DNA from: BOKV01 sp041397525 | GTDB lineage: Bacteria; Pseudomonadota; Alphaproteobacteria; Rhizobiales; Rhizobiaceae | Length of the DNA stretch: 64,000 nucleotides | Assembly: GCA_041397525.1 (NCBI GenBank) | Contig: JAWKWL010000007.1 | Location: 124,001-188,000, forward strand | Direction of reading: 5' to 3' | Shown: piece by piece, positions 1 to 8,122 of the stretch | How positions within the stretch are numbered: the first letter of the stretch is position 1 | Layout: every line of letters starts with the position of its first letter | Program-made: the position numbers and the translations under genes | The notes under the pieces: generated by a model | What the model was told of the DNA's origin: nothing | Database searches by the model: none | Seen by the model: only the letters and a program-made list of their open reading frames with translations

Positions 1-491
1 AGAACAATGCCGACAAGCACTCCCGATGATGACATTACATCAGCGAACAGATGCCAGCCGTCTGATTCGAGCGCAGTCGATCTGAGTTTGCGGCCCTGGC
101 GGATCAGGACATAGCACCATGCCGCATTGATCACGCCGGCTGCAATATTGGCTGCAAACGCACCTGCAGGAACCTGCAATACTGCCTGGTGCCGGATCGC
201 GTCAAACGCAGCCGCGAAGATCGACCATGCAGCAGCACCGATCAGGATGGCTTCAAGCATGGCAACGAAATATTCCGCCTTTTCATGCCCATAGGGATGA
301 TCGTCATCGGCAGGCCGGTTGGCGTAAAGGATCGCACCCCATGCCGCAAAAGCCGTGACAACATTGACGACGCTTTCCACCGCATCGGAAAACAGCGCGA
401 CACTGCCCGACAGCCATGCGGCAAGCGATTTCAACGCCAGTACGACAACGGCAACGATGATGCTTTTCCAGGCGATCGAGGCTGCTTGCAT
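1..491 (-). CDS. Cation diffusion facilitator (CDF) transporter, partial at window edge
   Basis: About 163 N-terminal residues are visible; the gene runs off the left edge. Reading from the ATG at 491 the protein starts MQAASIAWKSIIVAVVVLAL and shows the CDF pattern: a first membrane helix, the segment SGSVALFSDAVESVVNVV with the metal-site Asp of helix 2, then ADDDHPYGHEKAEYF, the typical HPYG(H) loop, and a later helix with DGWHLFADVMSS that supplies the second metal-binding His/Asp pair. CDF proteins export Zn, Fe, Co or Mn from the cytoplasm by proton antiport; the metal cannot be told here. A strong minus-strand terminator lies only about 20 bases upstream of the start, so the gene needs read-through from fhs or a promoter inside the hairpin region. 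A TTG codon 12 bases upstream is an alternative start. Confidence 0.85.
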   Translation of the reverse strand, partial: MQAASIAWKSIIVAVVVLALKSLAAWLSGSVALFSDAVESVVNVVTAFAAWGAILYANRPADDDHPYGHEKAEYFVAMLEAILIGAAAWSIFAAAFDAIRHQAVLQVPAGAFAANIAAGVINAAWCYVLIRQGRKLRSTALESDGWHLFADVMSSSGVLVGIV

Positions 492-502
492 TCCATGTTC
501 CA

Positions 503-536
503 AAACAAAAACCCCGCAGGGAATGACCTTGCGGGG
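503..536 (-). terminator. Intrinsic terminator after fhs
   Basis: Ten-base stem (CCCCGCAGGG at 512-521 with CCTTGCGGGG at 527-536, one G-T pair) and a five-base loop. On the minus strand it is followed by TTTTTGTTTT, as expected for an intrinsic terminator ending fhs transcription. Confidence 0.85.
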
Positions 537-590
537 TTTAACATTGACGCCACCCGGATCAAAGCCCGGATTGACGTGACCAGGCCTTGA

Positions 591-2270
591 TCAGAACAGA
601 CCCTCGACATTGCCTTCGTCATTGAGACGAATGACTTCCGCGGAAGGAACCTTCGGCAGGCCCGGCATGGTCATGATCTCACCGCAGATCGCGACGATGA
701 AGCCTGCGCCCGCAGAAAGCCGCACCTCGCGCACCGGGACCGAGTGTCCGGTTGGCGCACCACGCAGGTTGGGGTCAGTCGAAAACGAATATTGTGTCTT
801 CGCCATGCAGACCGGCAGATTGCCATAGCCCGCTGCTTCCCAGGTCTTGAGCTGCTCGCGCACCGACTTGTCCGCAATTACCTCATCGGCATGATAGATG
901 CGCTTGGCAACCGTCTCGATCTTCTGGAACAGCGGCATGTCGTCTGGATAGAGCGGCGCGAAGTTCGCAGCGCCGCTTTCAGCCAGCGACACCACCTTGC
1001 GCGCCAGATCCTCAATGCCTTCCGAACCCTTGGCCCAATGCTTGCAGAGGATCGCTTCCGAACCCTGCGAGGCAACATATTCCTTCACCGCCGCGATTTC
1101 GGCCTCGGTGTCCGAAACGAAGTGGTTGATAGCCACGACGACCGGCACGCCAAAACCCTTTGTATTGGCGATGTGACGGCCCAGATTGGCGCAGCCCTTC
1201 TTGACCGCCGCCACATTCTCCGCGCCCAGATCAGCCTTTGCGACACCGCCATTCATCTTCATCGCGCGCACAGTGGCCACGATCACAGCGGCTGCAGGCT
1301 TCAACCCTGCCTTGCGGCACTTGATGTCGAAAAACTTCTCGGCCCCAAGGTCGGCACCGAAACCGGCCTCTGTCACCACATACTCACCTAGCTTGAGCGC
1401 TGTCGTGGTTGCGACCACCGAATTGCAGCCATGTGCGATATTGGCAAACGGTCCGCCATGTACGAAGGCAGGATTGTTTTCCAGCGTCTGCACGAGATTC
1501 GGCTGCATCGCATCTTTCAGCAGCACCGTCATTGCGCCGTCCGCCTTGATGTCGCGGCAATAGATCGGGCTCTTGTCGCGGCGATAGGCAACAACGATGT
1601 CGCCAAGGCGCTTTTGCAGGTCAGCCAGGTCCTTCGACAGGCACAGGATTGCCATCACTTCCGATGCGACCGTGATGTCAAAACCGGTCTGGCGCGGAAA
1701 GCCGTTCGACACACCACCGAGCGAGGTCACCACGTCACGCAGTGCCCTGTCGTTCATGTCCATGACGCGGCGCCATGTCACGCGGCGCTCGTCGATATGC
1801 AGTTCATTGCCCCAATAAATATGGTTGTCGATCATCGCCGACAAAAGGTTGTGCGCCGAGGTAATGGCATGGAAGTCGCCGGTGAAATGCAGGTTCATTT
1901 CTTCCATCGGCACGATCTGCGCATAGCCGCCGCCGGCAGCACCACCCTTCATGCCGAAATTGGGTCCGAGCGATGCTTCGCGGATGCAGATGACGGCCTT
2001 CTTGCCGATGCGGTTGAGACCATCGCCAAGGCCAACCGTCGTTGTCGTCTTGCCTTCGCCTGCCGGTGTCGGGTTGATCGCAGTCACCAGGATCAGCTTG
2101 CCGTCCTTGTTGCCCTGGACCGACTTGATGAAATCCGCCGAAACCTTCGCCTTGTCATGGCCATAGGGAAGCAGGTGCTCGGTCGGAATGCCGATCTTGG
2201 CACCGATCTCCTGGATCGGCTTCTTGTTGGCGGCGCGGGCGATTTCGATGTCGGTCTTGAAGGCGGCCAT
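591..2270 (-). CDS. fhs: Formate--tetrahydrofolate ligase
   Basis: 559 residues, normal length for formyltetrahydrofolate synthetase, the cytoplasmic enzyme that makes 10-formyl-THF from formate, THF and ATP for one-carbon metabolism. The P-loop region INPTPAGEGKTTTTVGLGDG lies near residue 65; it is followed by ICIREASLGPNFGMKGGAAG, EMNLHFTGDFHAI and a C-terminal AGFIVAICGEIMTMPGLP, all typical of the family. The ATG at 2270 (MAAFKTDIEIARA) is chosen because GGGGAG lies about eight bases before it; the frame stays open to a GTG 24 bases further up, but that GTG would put the ribosome site inside the gene. No glycine-cleavage or serine-cycle genes are adjacent. A hairpin terminator follows the stop. 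Confidence 0.97.
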   Translation of the reverse strand: MAAFKTDIEIARAANKKPIQEIGAKIGIPTEHLLPYGHDKAKVSADFIKSVQGNKDGKLILVTAINPTPAGEGKTTTTVGLGDGLNRIGKKAVICIREASLGPNFGMKGGAAGGGYAQIVPMEEMNLHFTGDFHAITSAHNLLSAMIDNHIYWGNELHIDERRVTWRRVMDMNDRALRDVVTSLGGVSNGFPRQTGFDITVASEVMAILCLSKDLADLQKRLGDIVVAYRRDKSPIYCRDIKADGAMTVLLKDAMQPNLVQTLENNPAFVHGGPFANIAHGCNSVVATTTALKLGEYVVTEAGFGADLGAEKFFDIKCRKAGLKPAAAVIVATVRAMKMNGGVAKADLGAENVAAVKKGCANLGRHIANTKGFGVPVVVAINHFVSDTEAEIAAVKEYVASQGSEAILCKHWAKGSEGIEDLARKVVSLAESGAANFAPLYPDDMPLFQKIETVAKRIYHADEVIADKSVREQLKTWEAAGYGNLPVCMAKTQYSFSTDPNLRGAPTGHSVPVREVRLSAGAGFIVAICGEIMTMPGLPKVPSAEVIRLNDEGNVEGLF

Positions 2271-2459
2271 GTGCGGATGCTCCCCGGATTGCACGGTCAG
2301 GATTGGCTGCGAGCAGCACCTTTGAGGTCTGCGCTCAACCGTTAAAGCCGGAAAGCCATGTCGCGTGCCGTCCAGAAAGTGCCTTCAAATACGCCAATTG
2401 CGACAAGGCCTGAGCCTAGGGTTGGCGAGGGGCGGGCGACGGGCGCCCAGCCCACCGGA
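2271..2459. other. Intergenic region between fhs and the DUF2333 gene
   Basis: About 190 bases without a credible gene. It must hold the fhs promoter and the 3' end of the DUF2333 transcript. I saw no clear terminator or riboswitch in it. Confidence 0.5.
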
Positions 2460-3560
2460 TCACCGATCCAGCACGTCGCGGATTTCGACAAGGTTGGAGC
2501 GCACCCTGAGCAGGTTGAAACCGATCGACTCCAGATGCGACTTGATGATCGTGTTGGTGCTGCCATTGGCGACAATGAACGGTCGCACCCGGAGTGCATC
2601 GCCCAACTGCTGGTCCACCCGGTTCCAGATCGCATCGAGATTGCGCTGTCTGACGACATCGTGAAAATCGGCGCGGGCTCCCGCCAGAATGCCGTAATAG
2701 GCATAGAGCTGGCCATAGGTGAACCAGAAACGGTCATCGGCGCGCCGGTCAAACCCGGTGAAATTCGCCGCTTCAATCTGGCGCTGCAGGATTTCCGACG
2801 TGGAACCGATATCGCCGGTGATGCGATCGAGAAACTGCAACAGGTTGTCAGCGCGCGCATCGAAATCCGCCTTGCAGTTCTCAAGCTCGGTGTTGAATTC
2901 CAGCAGTTTCTTGCGCGCGTCACGCATGCGACCCTGCGTCGAGGGTTGTAGGAAGGGTGGTGTCAGCGTGATCAACCACGCATTTTCGTGATAGTTGATG
3001 GCTTCACGCGCATCCTGAAGGTTCTGGTTGATCGACGATGTACCCCGCACTCGGCCCAACCGGTCAACCAGTTCGATCGTCGTGCGTCTGACGGCCTGGT
3101 TGATGCCGAGCTGGAAAGCCGCCTTGTTGTCAAACCACGGCGTTTCCTTCCAGTCGATGCCGAACAGCCCTGCCTTGTGCAGCGGGTTTGACGATACCCA
3201 GGTGTCGGCATTGACATTGCGGTCAATCAGGTCGGCGGCAACCAGGACAATCGCGGAATTCTGGCATGTGCCATCCGCCTTCTTGTCGCCAACGCCCGCC
3301 TCACCCTTCTGGAATGTGTAATTGGCGACATAGCCAGGATCGCCGCTGTACCAGAACTGGGTGATGTAGAAGAGGTGCAGATAACCGATGGCAAGTGCGA
3401 TCAATACCAGGAAAACCGGTATCTTGATGAACCAGCCACGCCCGCGCAGCCAGCGCCGGAATGCCATGAACGGCCACAGCACGGCGGCTATCGCATAACC
3501 GATTCCCCTGCCGATGGCTTCAAAGACATGGGTGAAGAACTGGACGACCGGATCTAGCAT
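2460..3560 (-). CDS. DUF2333 family inner-membrane protein
   Basis: 366 residues matching, from memory, the DUF2333 family of alpha- and gammaproteobacteria, whose function is not known. The N-terminus has a short hydrophobic stretch (about residues 18-34) and one strong membrane helix (about 45-66, IPVFLVLIALAIGYLHLFYI); the remaining 300 residues are mostly helical and probably periplasmic. They include DRNVNADTWVSSNP and a long amphipathic section with few cysteines. It is the last gene of the minus-strand run that starts at 10868, separated by 42 bases from the DUF6638 gene upstream. The linkage suggests it is the membrane partner of the AAA+ and DUF6638 proteins, which is inference. Confidence 0.8.
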   Translation of the reverse strand: MLDPVVQFFTHVFEAIGRGIGYAIAAVLWPFMAFRRWLRGRGWFIKIPVFLVLIALAIGYLHLFYITQFWYSGDPGYVANYTFQKGEAGVGDKKADGTCQNSAIVLVAADLIDRNVNADTWVSSNPLHKAGLFGIDWKETPWFDNKAAFQLGINQAVRRTTIELVDRLGRVRGTSSINQNLQDAREAINYHENAWLITLTPPFLQPSTQGRMRDARKKLLEFNTELENCKADFDARADNLLQFLDRITGDIGSTSEILQRQIEAANFTGFDRRADDRFWFTYGQLYAYYGILAGARADFHDVVRQRNLDAIWNRVDQQLGDALRVRPFIVANGSTNTIIKSHLESIGFNLLRVRSNLVEIRDVLDR

Positions 3561-3602
3561 TCCTGGCTGCTCCCTGATTTGCGCCTGCCCGCTGATGGGC
3601 AG

Positions 3603-4880
3603 CTATTTGTACAGTTTGCGCCTGAGCGCCTTCTTGTCTGTTAGATAGTTATCCCGGATCTGTTTCACCACATAATCGCGATAATTGTCCGGCCAGCTCT
3701 CATAATCCTTGTAGAAACCCGGCTTGTTGAAAACGAAGCGCGTCATGTAGTCGAACGGCAGATAGTCGGAAATCAGCCGGTTGGTGAGATACAGATCCTC
3801 ATGCTCCGGATTGGCGCGCGAAATCACGAAGCGCCGCGCCGGATCGATTTCCCCGGCATCGATGTTGGACCAGTTGGATACCTGCCTGCGCACCCATTGC
3901 AGCAAGGGCAGCGTGCCCTCGGTCTCGACGAGCTTGGCATGGCGCGCCGCCCAGTTCGATGCCCATTGTGGCGTTACGTCGGAAAGGTCGACCTTCGGAT
4001 TTTCCTGCATTGCAAGCCAGACAACCAGCATCACCGCACGCTGTTCCAGAAGGCCCGAGCGCTCTATCCACGACCCGCGCGGCGGGTCTATCCGGCCGGA
4101 TTCCGCCAGGAACCGATAGACCATGTCATGGTCGTTCTTGTCGATATAGGCAACTTGCCAGGGCCGCGACTTGCGAAACCCCTTGGCTGACGGATTGGCA
4201 ATTACTGTTGTCTGCCCATCCTCGATGAAGACGAAGGTGCCGCCGAAATGCGAGGTCCAGAATGTGCTCTGGCGGAAGATAACTTCCTTCGGCATCAGCT
4301 CATTGGTGCGGATGTCGCCGGTGACCTTTGCTGTTTCGACCATCTTTTCCAGGAGCCGGTCATCGCGCCAGGCGTCAGGCTCCTTGGTCAACCGGTCGAT
4401 CATCAACTGCATTTCGCCGGTCTTGCCCAGCAAGTCGCTCGAAGTCGCCACCTTGAATTCGACCTGCTCGATCGACAACAGATCGTCAATGTCCCTTACC
4501 TCGAATACGGTGTCCTCGATCTCGCCAAACAGCACATCCTTGATCGTCAGCGCAAATAGCGCCCGCTGGTTCTTCTCGAAGAACTGGTAGAGCAGGTCCT
4601 CGGTATTCGAGAAGGCAGTCCTGACGACGGGCAGGTCGATCTGGTCCGGCGTCAGGATGATGAAACGTCGGTTCACCTCATGCGGGTCGAGATATTGCGG
4701 GTCGCCCAGCGCCTTGGCGACCTCGGGCGAATAGCCGGCCATGTCAATATTGAAGGATTTGAGATCGACAGAGGCAAGACCGAACGCGTTGAGCGCCTTG
4801 TTGTAGCGCTCAATCAGATGCGGTTCGGAAATTTCCAGCAGCCTTCCGAAAATCAGCTTGTTGTCATAGAGGCGTTGCAT
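3603..4880 (-). CDS. Conserved hypothetical protein, DUF6638-like
   Basis: 425 residues, soluble, no signal peptide or membrane helix. I recognise it as the conserved protein of unknown function called DUF6638 in Rhizobiales (start MQRLYDNKLIFGRLLEI), but family assignment is from memory. It is rich in Asp/Glu and aromatic residues, with notable segments FWTSHFGGTFVFIEDGQ and RFVISRANPEHEDLY and a basic tail KKALRRKLYK. The start codon sits only two bases after the stop of the MazF-type toxin, so translation may be coupled to the toxin-antitoxin transcript. In the layout it continues the AAA+ operon interrupted by the two toxin-antitoxin pairs. Confidence 0.7.
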   Translation of the reverse strand: MQRLYDNKLIFGRLLEISEPHLIERYNKALNAFGLASVDLKSFNIDMAGYSPEVAKALGDPQYLDPHEVNRRFIILTPDQIDLPVVRTAFSNTEDLLYQFFEKNQRALFALTIKDVLFGEIEDTVFEVRDIDDLLSIEQVEFKVATSSDLLGKTGEMQLMIDRLTKEPDAWRDDRLLEKMVETAKVTGDIRTNELMPKEVIFRQSTFWTSHFGGTFVFIEDGQTTVIANPSAKGFRKSRPWQVAYIDKNDHDMVYRFLAESGRIDPPRGSWIERSGLLEQRAVMLVVWLAMQENPKVDLSDVTPQWASNWAARHAKLVETEGTLPLLQWVRRQVSNWSNIDAGEIDPARRFVISRANPEHEDLYLTNRLISDYLPFDYMTRFVFNKPGFYKDYESWPDNYRDYVVKQIRDNYLTDKKALRRKLYK

Positions 4881-4882
4881 GG

Positions 4883-5221
4883 TCAGGAAAACATTTCACG
4901 CAGGATTTTTGTTATCTTCAACCAAGTCTTGGGGTCAATGTGCCCCAACCGCTTGGCCAATCTCATTTTGCTGATTGTGCGGATCTGATCGAGCGCAACC
5001 TGCCCCGATTTGCCGTCGAACTTTACCGCAACTCTGGAAGCATAGTGCTTTGTAGCGCTAGTCAATGGAGCAATGATGACCGTCTTCAGGTTTCTGTTGA
5101 TTTCATCAGGGGAAACAATAACACATGGCCTGGTTTTGGCTATTTCCGATCCGATTACCGGCTCCAGATTGACAAGCCAGACTTCGCACCGGGCGGGCAC
5201 GCGCTTGTCAAAGCCTACCAT
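4883..5221 (-). CDS. Type II toxin, PemK/MazF family
   Basis: 112 residues, the normal size for MazF-type mRNA interferases. Family marks are RCEVWLVNLEPVIGSEIAKTRPCVIVSPD (the basic Arg and the TRPCVIVSPD strand), the TSATKHYASRV loop and the QVALDQIRTISKMRL segment that closes the SH3-like barrel. It overlaps the stop of the upstream AbrB-type antitoxin gene by seven bases (ATGGTAG), as in many co-translated pairs. The toxin would cleave mRNA when the antitoxin is degraded. The gene lies between the AAA+ gene and the DUF6638 gene, whose start is two bases downstream. All visible core motifs are intact. Confidence 0.93.
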   Translation of the reverse strand: MVGFDKRVPARCEVWLVNLEPVIGSEIAKTRPCVIVSPDEINRNLKTVIIAPLTSATKHYASRVAVKFDGKSGQVALDQIRTISKMRLAKRLGHIDPKTWLKITKILREMFS

Positions 5222-5466
5222 TCCCAGTCAACCTCTTGCGGATCGGGTGAAACATCATCCCCAACCAACAGCTCATCATCGCCATTTGCAGCCATTTCCT
5301 GAAAGGATTGCTCCCATCCTTCACGCAATTTCGTTATCGCTGACAGAACCAGCTTTCCATCTTGCACTTCAAGCTCGACCGCGTCCCCAATAGCACACGA
5401 TTCAAGCATCGCCTTGGGAATGCGTATACCCTTTGAATTGCCAACCTTGATAATGTCGATTTTCAT
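5215..5466 (-). CDS. Antitoxin, AbrB/MazE swapped-hairpin family
   Basis: 83 residues. The N-terminal half (KIDIIKVGNSKGIRIPKAML) is the AbrB/MazE/SpoVT DNA-binding fold, with the typical GNSKGIRIPK loop. The C-terminal half is acidic (DDELLVGDDVSPDPQEVDWEW) and probably wraps the MazF partner. It is the first gene of the pair and by analogy represses its own promoter, which would lie in the 69-base gap 5467-5535 shared with the divergent toxin gene on the plus strand. Confidence 0.92.
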   Translation of the reverse strand: MKIDIIKVGNSKGIRIPKAMLESCAIGDAVELEVQDGKLVLSAITKLREGWEQSFQEMAANGDDELLVGDDVSPDPQEVDWEW

Positions 5467-5535
5467 GGAAGCTCATCCTTTGTGGGTACAGTGTAATTAC
5501 AAATTGTGCATTTTTCAACTGCAATTGACAGCACC
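5467..5535. promoter_or_regulatory. Divergent promoter region of two toxin-antitoxin pairs
   Basis: This 69-base AT-rich gap separates the starts of a MazE-type antitoxin gene (minus) and a RelE-type toxin gene (plus), so both autoregulated promoters should be here. AAGGATGAG just before the antitoxin start on the minus strand is a plausible ribosome site. Exact promoter elements are not resolved. Confidence 0.5.
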
Positions 5536-5784
5536 ATGCAACCGATCTTGTATCGCACCGCTGCCCGCAAGGCATTGCGCCACACGCCGACCAATTCGGC
5601 GCTTCGTATAGTCAGCAAGATCGAAAGCCATGCAAATGATCGGGCATCGCTGTCTGCGAATGTATTAGCCTTGCGAGGCCGGGAAGGCATCAGACTCCGG
5701 GTTGGAGACTGGCGTGTGATCATACTGGACAATGAGATGCTCGATATTCTGGATATCGGACCGCGTGGTGGCATCCATGAGTGA
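5536..5784 (+). CDS. Type II toxin, RelE/ParE superfamily (HigB-like)
   Basis: 82 residues from the ATG at 5536; a GTG 30 bases upstream is in frame but gives an unlikely N-terminus. The C-terminal part carries the RelE pattern LRGREGIRLRVGDWRVIILD and ILDIGPRGGIHE, where the conserved Arg residues and the GPRGGIY/H tail form the ribosome-dependent RNase site. The gene precedes its antitoxin, the reverse of most pairs, and overlaps it by eight bases (ATGAGTGA). This toxin-first order is common for HigBA-like and RelE-Xre modules. Confidence 0.9.
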   Translation: MQPILYRTAARKALRHTPTNSALRIVSKIESHANDRASLSANVLALRGREGIRLRVGDWRVIILDNEMLDILDIGPRGGIHE

Positions 5785-6121
5785 GGACATGCCAATGGAA
5801 ATGGTACAAATCCCGAAGGCAGACTACGAGGCGATAATCAGCGCCCGGGAAGAATTGGAGGACATTCTCGCCTTTGATCGCGCGATGGTCGATCGTGGAG
5901 ACGGCTTGCCGCATGACTTCATGCTTCGATTGATCAAGGGCGAAAACGCCTTGAGGGTCTTTCGTGAATGGCGAGGGTTCAGCCAGTCGGCATTGTCCCG
6001 CGCATCCCGCGTTCACCGAGTGCAGATTGCAGACATTGAGGCCGGGAGAGCCAACGCCTCTGTGCAAACATGGAAGAAGCTGGCTGAAGCGCTGGATGTG
6101 GAGATCGGTGAACTGGTTTGA
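5777..6121 (+). CDS. Xre-type helix-turn-helix antitoxin
   Basis: 114 residues. The first half (about 1-55) is a helical segment with AREELEDILAFDRAMVDRG, and the second half holds an HTH_3/Xre domain (FREWRGFSQSALSRASRVHR followed by QIADIEAGRANASVQTWKKL). The start ATG at 5777 lies inside the end of the toxin gene. It should neutralise the RelE-like toxin and repress the operon. It ends 87 bases before the convergent AAA+ gene. Confidence 0.88.
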   Translation: MSEDMPMEMVQIPKADYEAIISAREELEDILAFDRAMVDRGDGLPHDFMLRLIKGENALRVFREWRGFSQSALSRASRVHRVQIADIEAGRANASVQTWKKLAEALDVEIGELV

Positions 6122-6208
6122 GGGGTCTGCTCAAGAAGGTCGGTAGTGCCTTCACAAGCCTCAATGTGAAGCAGAATTTCACGAACAAGGTCCATATTCC
6201 GCTTCACC

Positions 6209-8119
6209 CTAAGCCCCCCATATCCCCTTTTCCTTCATCTCGGTAATCCGCTCGATGGCCTTTTCGCGCTGGCGTTCACGGCGGATAATATCCGAAACGG
6301 CCGCATCATCCGCCTTGTCCGAGTAGCGGAACTCCGAATCCGCATAGCGGTTGATTTCCTGCATCACCATTTCGAGCGTGAACGGCCCGCGCAGTTCCTC
6401 GATCATCACTTTCTTGTCGTCATAGGATTTGTGCATGAAGGTCTCTGGTTTCTCGAACCAGTCATCCGGCAGATCGATGTCCATCGCGCGCATCTTGATC
6501 GCGTCCGTGATGTTCTTGATCGCGCGCCCCGTAAAGCGCGGCTCCGCTTCCTTGATCCGGTGCAGATAGTCGCCAATATCCTCCATCGTCTTGAGCTTGC
6601 CATGCTCTTTCATGAAGCGGTCATAGACGCTGATGAGCCCATCTTCCTGTGGCCGTGAATGTTCCTCATAGGCGGTAGCAACGGCCTTCTCTATCACCTG
6701 CGCTTCGAACAGCTTGTGGTCACCGAGCGGAATCTTGTGGTTCTTGCCGGCAAGCAGCACGAAAATGTCGATATAGTCATTGCGCGTCTGCGGCCCGTCA
6801 ACGAGCCAGCGTGCCCCTGCCCTCTGGCGCAGCGCATCATCGACATTTTCCGGATAGTTCGAGAACATGCCGAACGAGCAATTGCCGCGCACCACCGTCG
6901 TTGCACCAGCAAAGCTCTCCATCAGCACGGCTGTCACTTCCTGCTGGCCGGCGGAAGCCCGGTCATCCGAGCGCTTCGCCGCCACCTGGTCGATATCGTC
7001 GATGGTGCCAAAACCGATGGTGCGCGTGTTCAGCACATTGTTGACAAATTGCTTGCAGTTCTGGCCCGACTTGCCCTGATAGGATGAGATCTGGTCCACG
7101 CCGAAATTCTCGTAAGTGAAGCCGTAACCCGCCACCTGGCAATAATCGTTGATCATGCCGGCTATCATCTGGATCAGGATGGTCTTGCCGGTGCCCGGTG
7201 CACCGTCGCCGATGAAAGTGAACAGGAAGCCGCCCAGTTCCACAAACGGGTTCATCTGCCGGTCGAAATCATAGGCCATCAGCATCTTGGCAAGCTTCAT
7301 CGCCTGGTATTTGGCGATATGGTTGCCGATGATCTCGTTCGGCTTCTTGAAGCTCATGGTCAGCGGCTTCGACTTGGCACCCGGCGCCACATCAAATCCG
7401 TTGAGTTCGAAACCGTCGCCATCCAGCCGCAAATGCACCTGCTCGAACGGACCAAGACCGGAGAAACGTGACTTGCGCGACAACAGGTCCTGCAATGCGA
7501 GATCAGCAAATGCCCGAATGCGCGACAGCAACACATGGTCATCGGGCGAGGATGAGGCGGCGGCATCGAGCCCAGCAACAAGGCCCTTGAGTGCATCCTG
7601 CGGAGTTGCGAAATTGAAGTCCGGCCCGTCGACATCGCTGGTCGGCTCGCCATCTGCCTCAACCAGTTGCTTGACATAGGCTGCAGCCGAAAATGCCGCG
7701 ACATATGCCGCCGCTTCCATCAGCATGCGGTAAGTGTCAGCATCGCCTCCTTCCAGCACTGAAGAGGCATTGCGCGCATGTAGCGCATCAAGCCCGGTCT
7801 GCTTCGAATAGAGATCGCTGACTGCAAGCGCCACGGCAACCGCACGCCGCACCTTGTACAGAACATTGTGCTGCGCTGGCGACAACAGGCTGTCTTCCGC
7901 AGTGATTGCGCCCAGCGTCTTGGCAAACTCGACTTCACGCGTTGAGCGTTGTCCAGCAGTCGACACCGTCGCCACGAAGCGTCGTCTGGTTCCTGCAATC
8001 TCGGTGTTGCTGTCGCGTCGCGCTGCCTCCAGCAGCACAAACCGCGTCACCAGCGATTGCGCCGTCGTGAGGTGTTTGGCGATATCCTCCTCGCGAAGCG
8101 TGGTCAGGCCGACATCCAT
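6209..8119 (-). CDS. AAA+ family ATPase of an uncharacterised operon
   Basis: 636 residues. Residues 1-290 are a helical N-terminal region of no known family. The AAA+ core has Walker A GAPGTGKT at 306-313, a Walker B-like strand FGTIDDID at 370-377 in which the usual DE is DD, a sensor-1 Asn in MFSNYPENVDDALRQR and Arg-finger candidates R431/R433. A helical tail ends in a charged segment near REKAIERITEMKEKGIWGA. GGAGGATT precedes the ATG, which lies three bases after the stop of the 381-residue gene, so the two are co-transcribed. Such AAA+ proteins usually remodel or extract other proteins; no protease or nuclease domain is fused. Its substrate is unknown. Confidence 0.85.
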   Translation of the reverse strand: MDVGLTTLREEDIAKHLTTAQSLVTRFVLLEAARRDSNTEIAGTRRRFVATVSTAGQRSTREVEFAKTLGAITAEDSLLSPAQHNVLYKVRRAVAVALAVSDLYSKQTGLDALHARNASSVLEGGDADTYRMLMEAAAYVAAFSAAAYVKQLVEADGEPTSDVDGPDFNFATPQDALKGLVAGLDAAASSSPDDHVLLSRIRAFADLALQDLLSRKSRFSGLGPFEQVHLRLDGDGFELNGFDVAPGAKSKPLTMSFKKPNEIIGNHIAKYQAMKLAKMLMAYDFDRQMNPFVELGGFLFTFIGDGAPGTGKTILIQMIAGMINDYCQVAGYGFTYENFGVDQISSYQGKSGQNCKQFVNNVLNTRTIGFGTIDDIDQVAAKRSDDRASAGQQEVTAVLMESFAGATTVVRGNCSFGMFSNYPENVDDALRQRAGARWLVDGPQTRNDYIDIFVLLAGKNHKIPLGDHKLFEAQVIEKAVATAYEEHSRPQEDGLISVYDRFMKEHGKLKTMEDIGDYLHRIKEAEPRFTGRAIKNITDAIKMRAMDIDLPDDWFEKPETFMHKSYDDKKVMIEELRGPFTLEMVMQEINRYADSEFRYSDKADDAAVSDIIRRERQREKAIERITEMKEKGIWGA

Positions 8120-8122
8120 GGT

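Noticed and set aside
1431..2345. 304-codon open frame on the plus strand
   Set aside because: It lies antisense to fhs, whose protein matches its family over the full length; the plus-strand protein has no recognisable features.
2342..2923. 193-codon open frame on the minus strand
   Set aside because: Overlaps the DUF2333 gene in another frame; rich in Arg/Ser as typical of shadow frames.
5506..5535. Upstream GTG start for the RelE-like toxin
   Set aside because: It would add ten residues not seen in the family; the ATG at 5536 fits the usual N-terminus.
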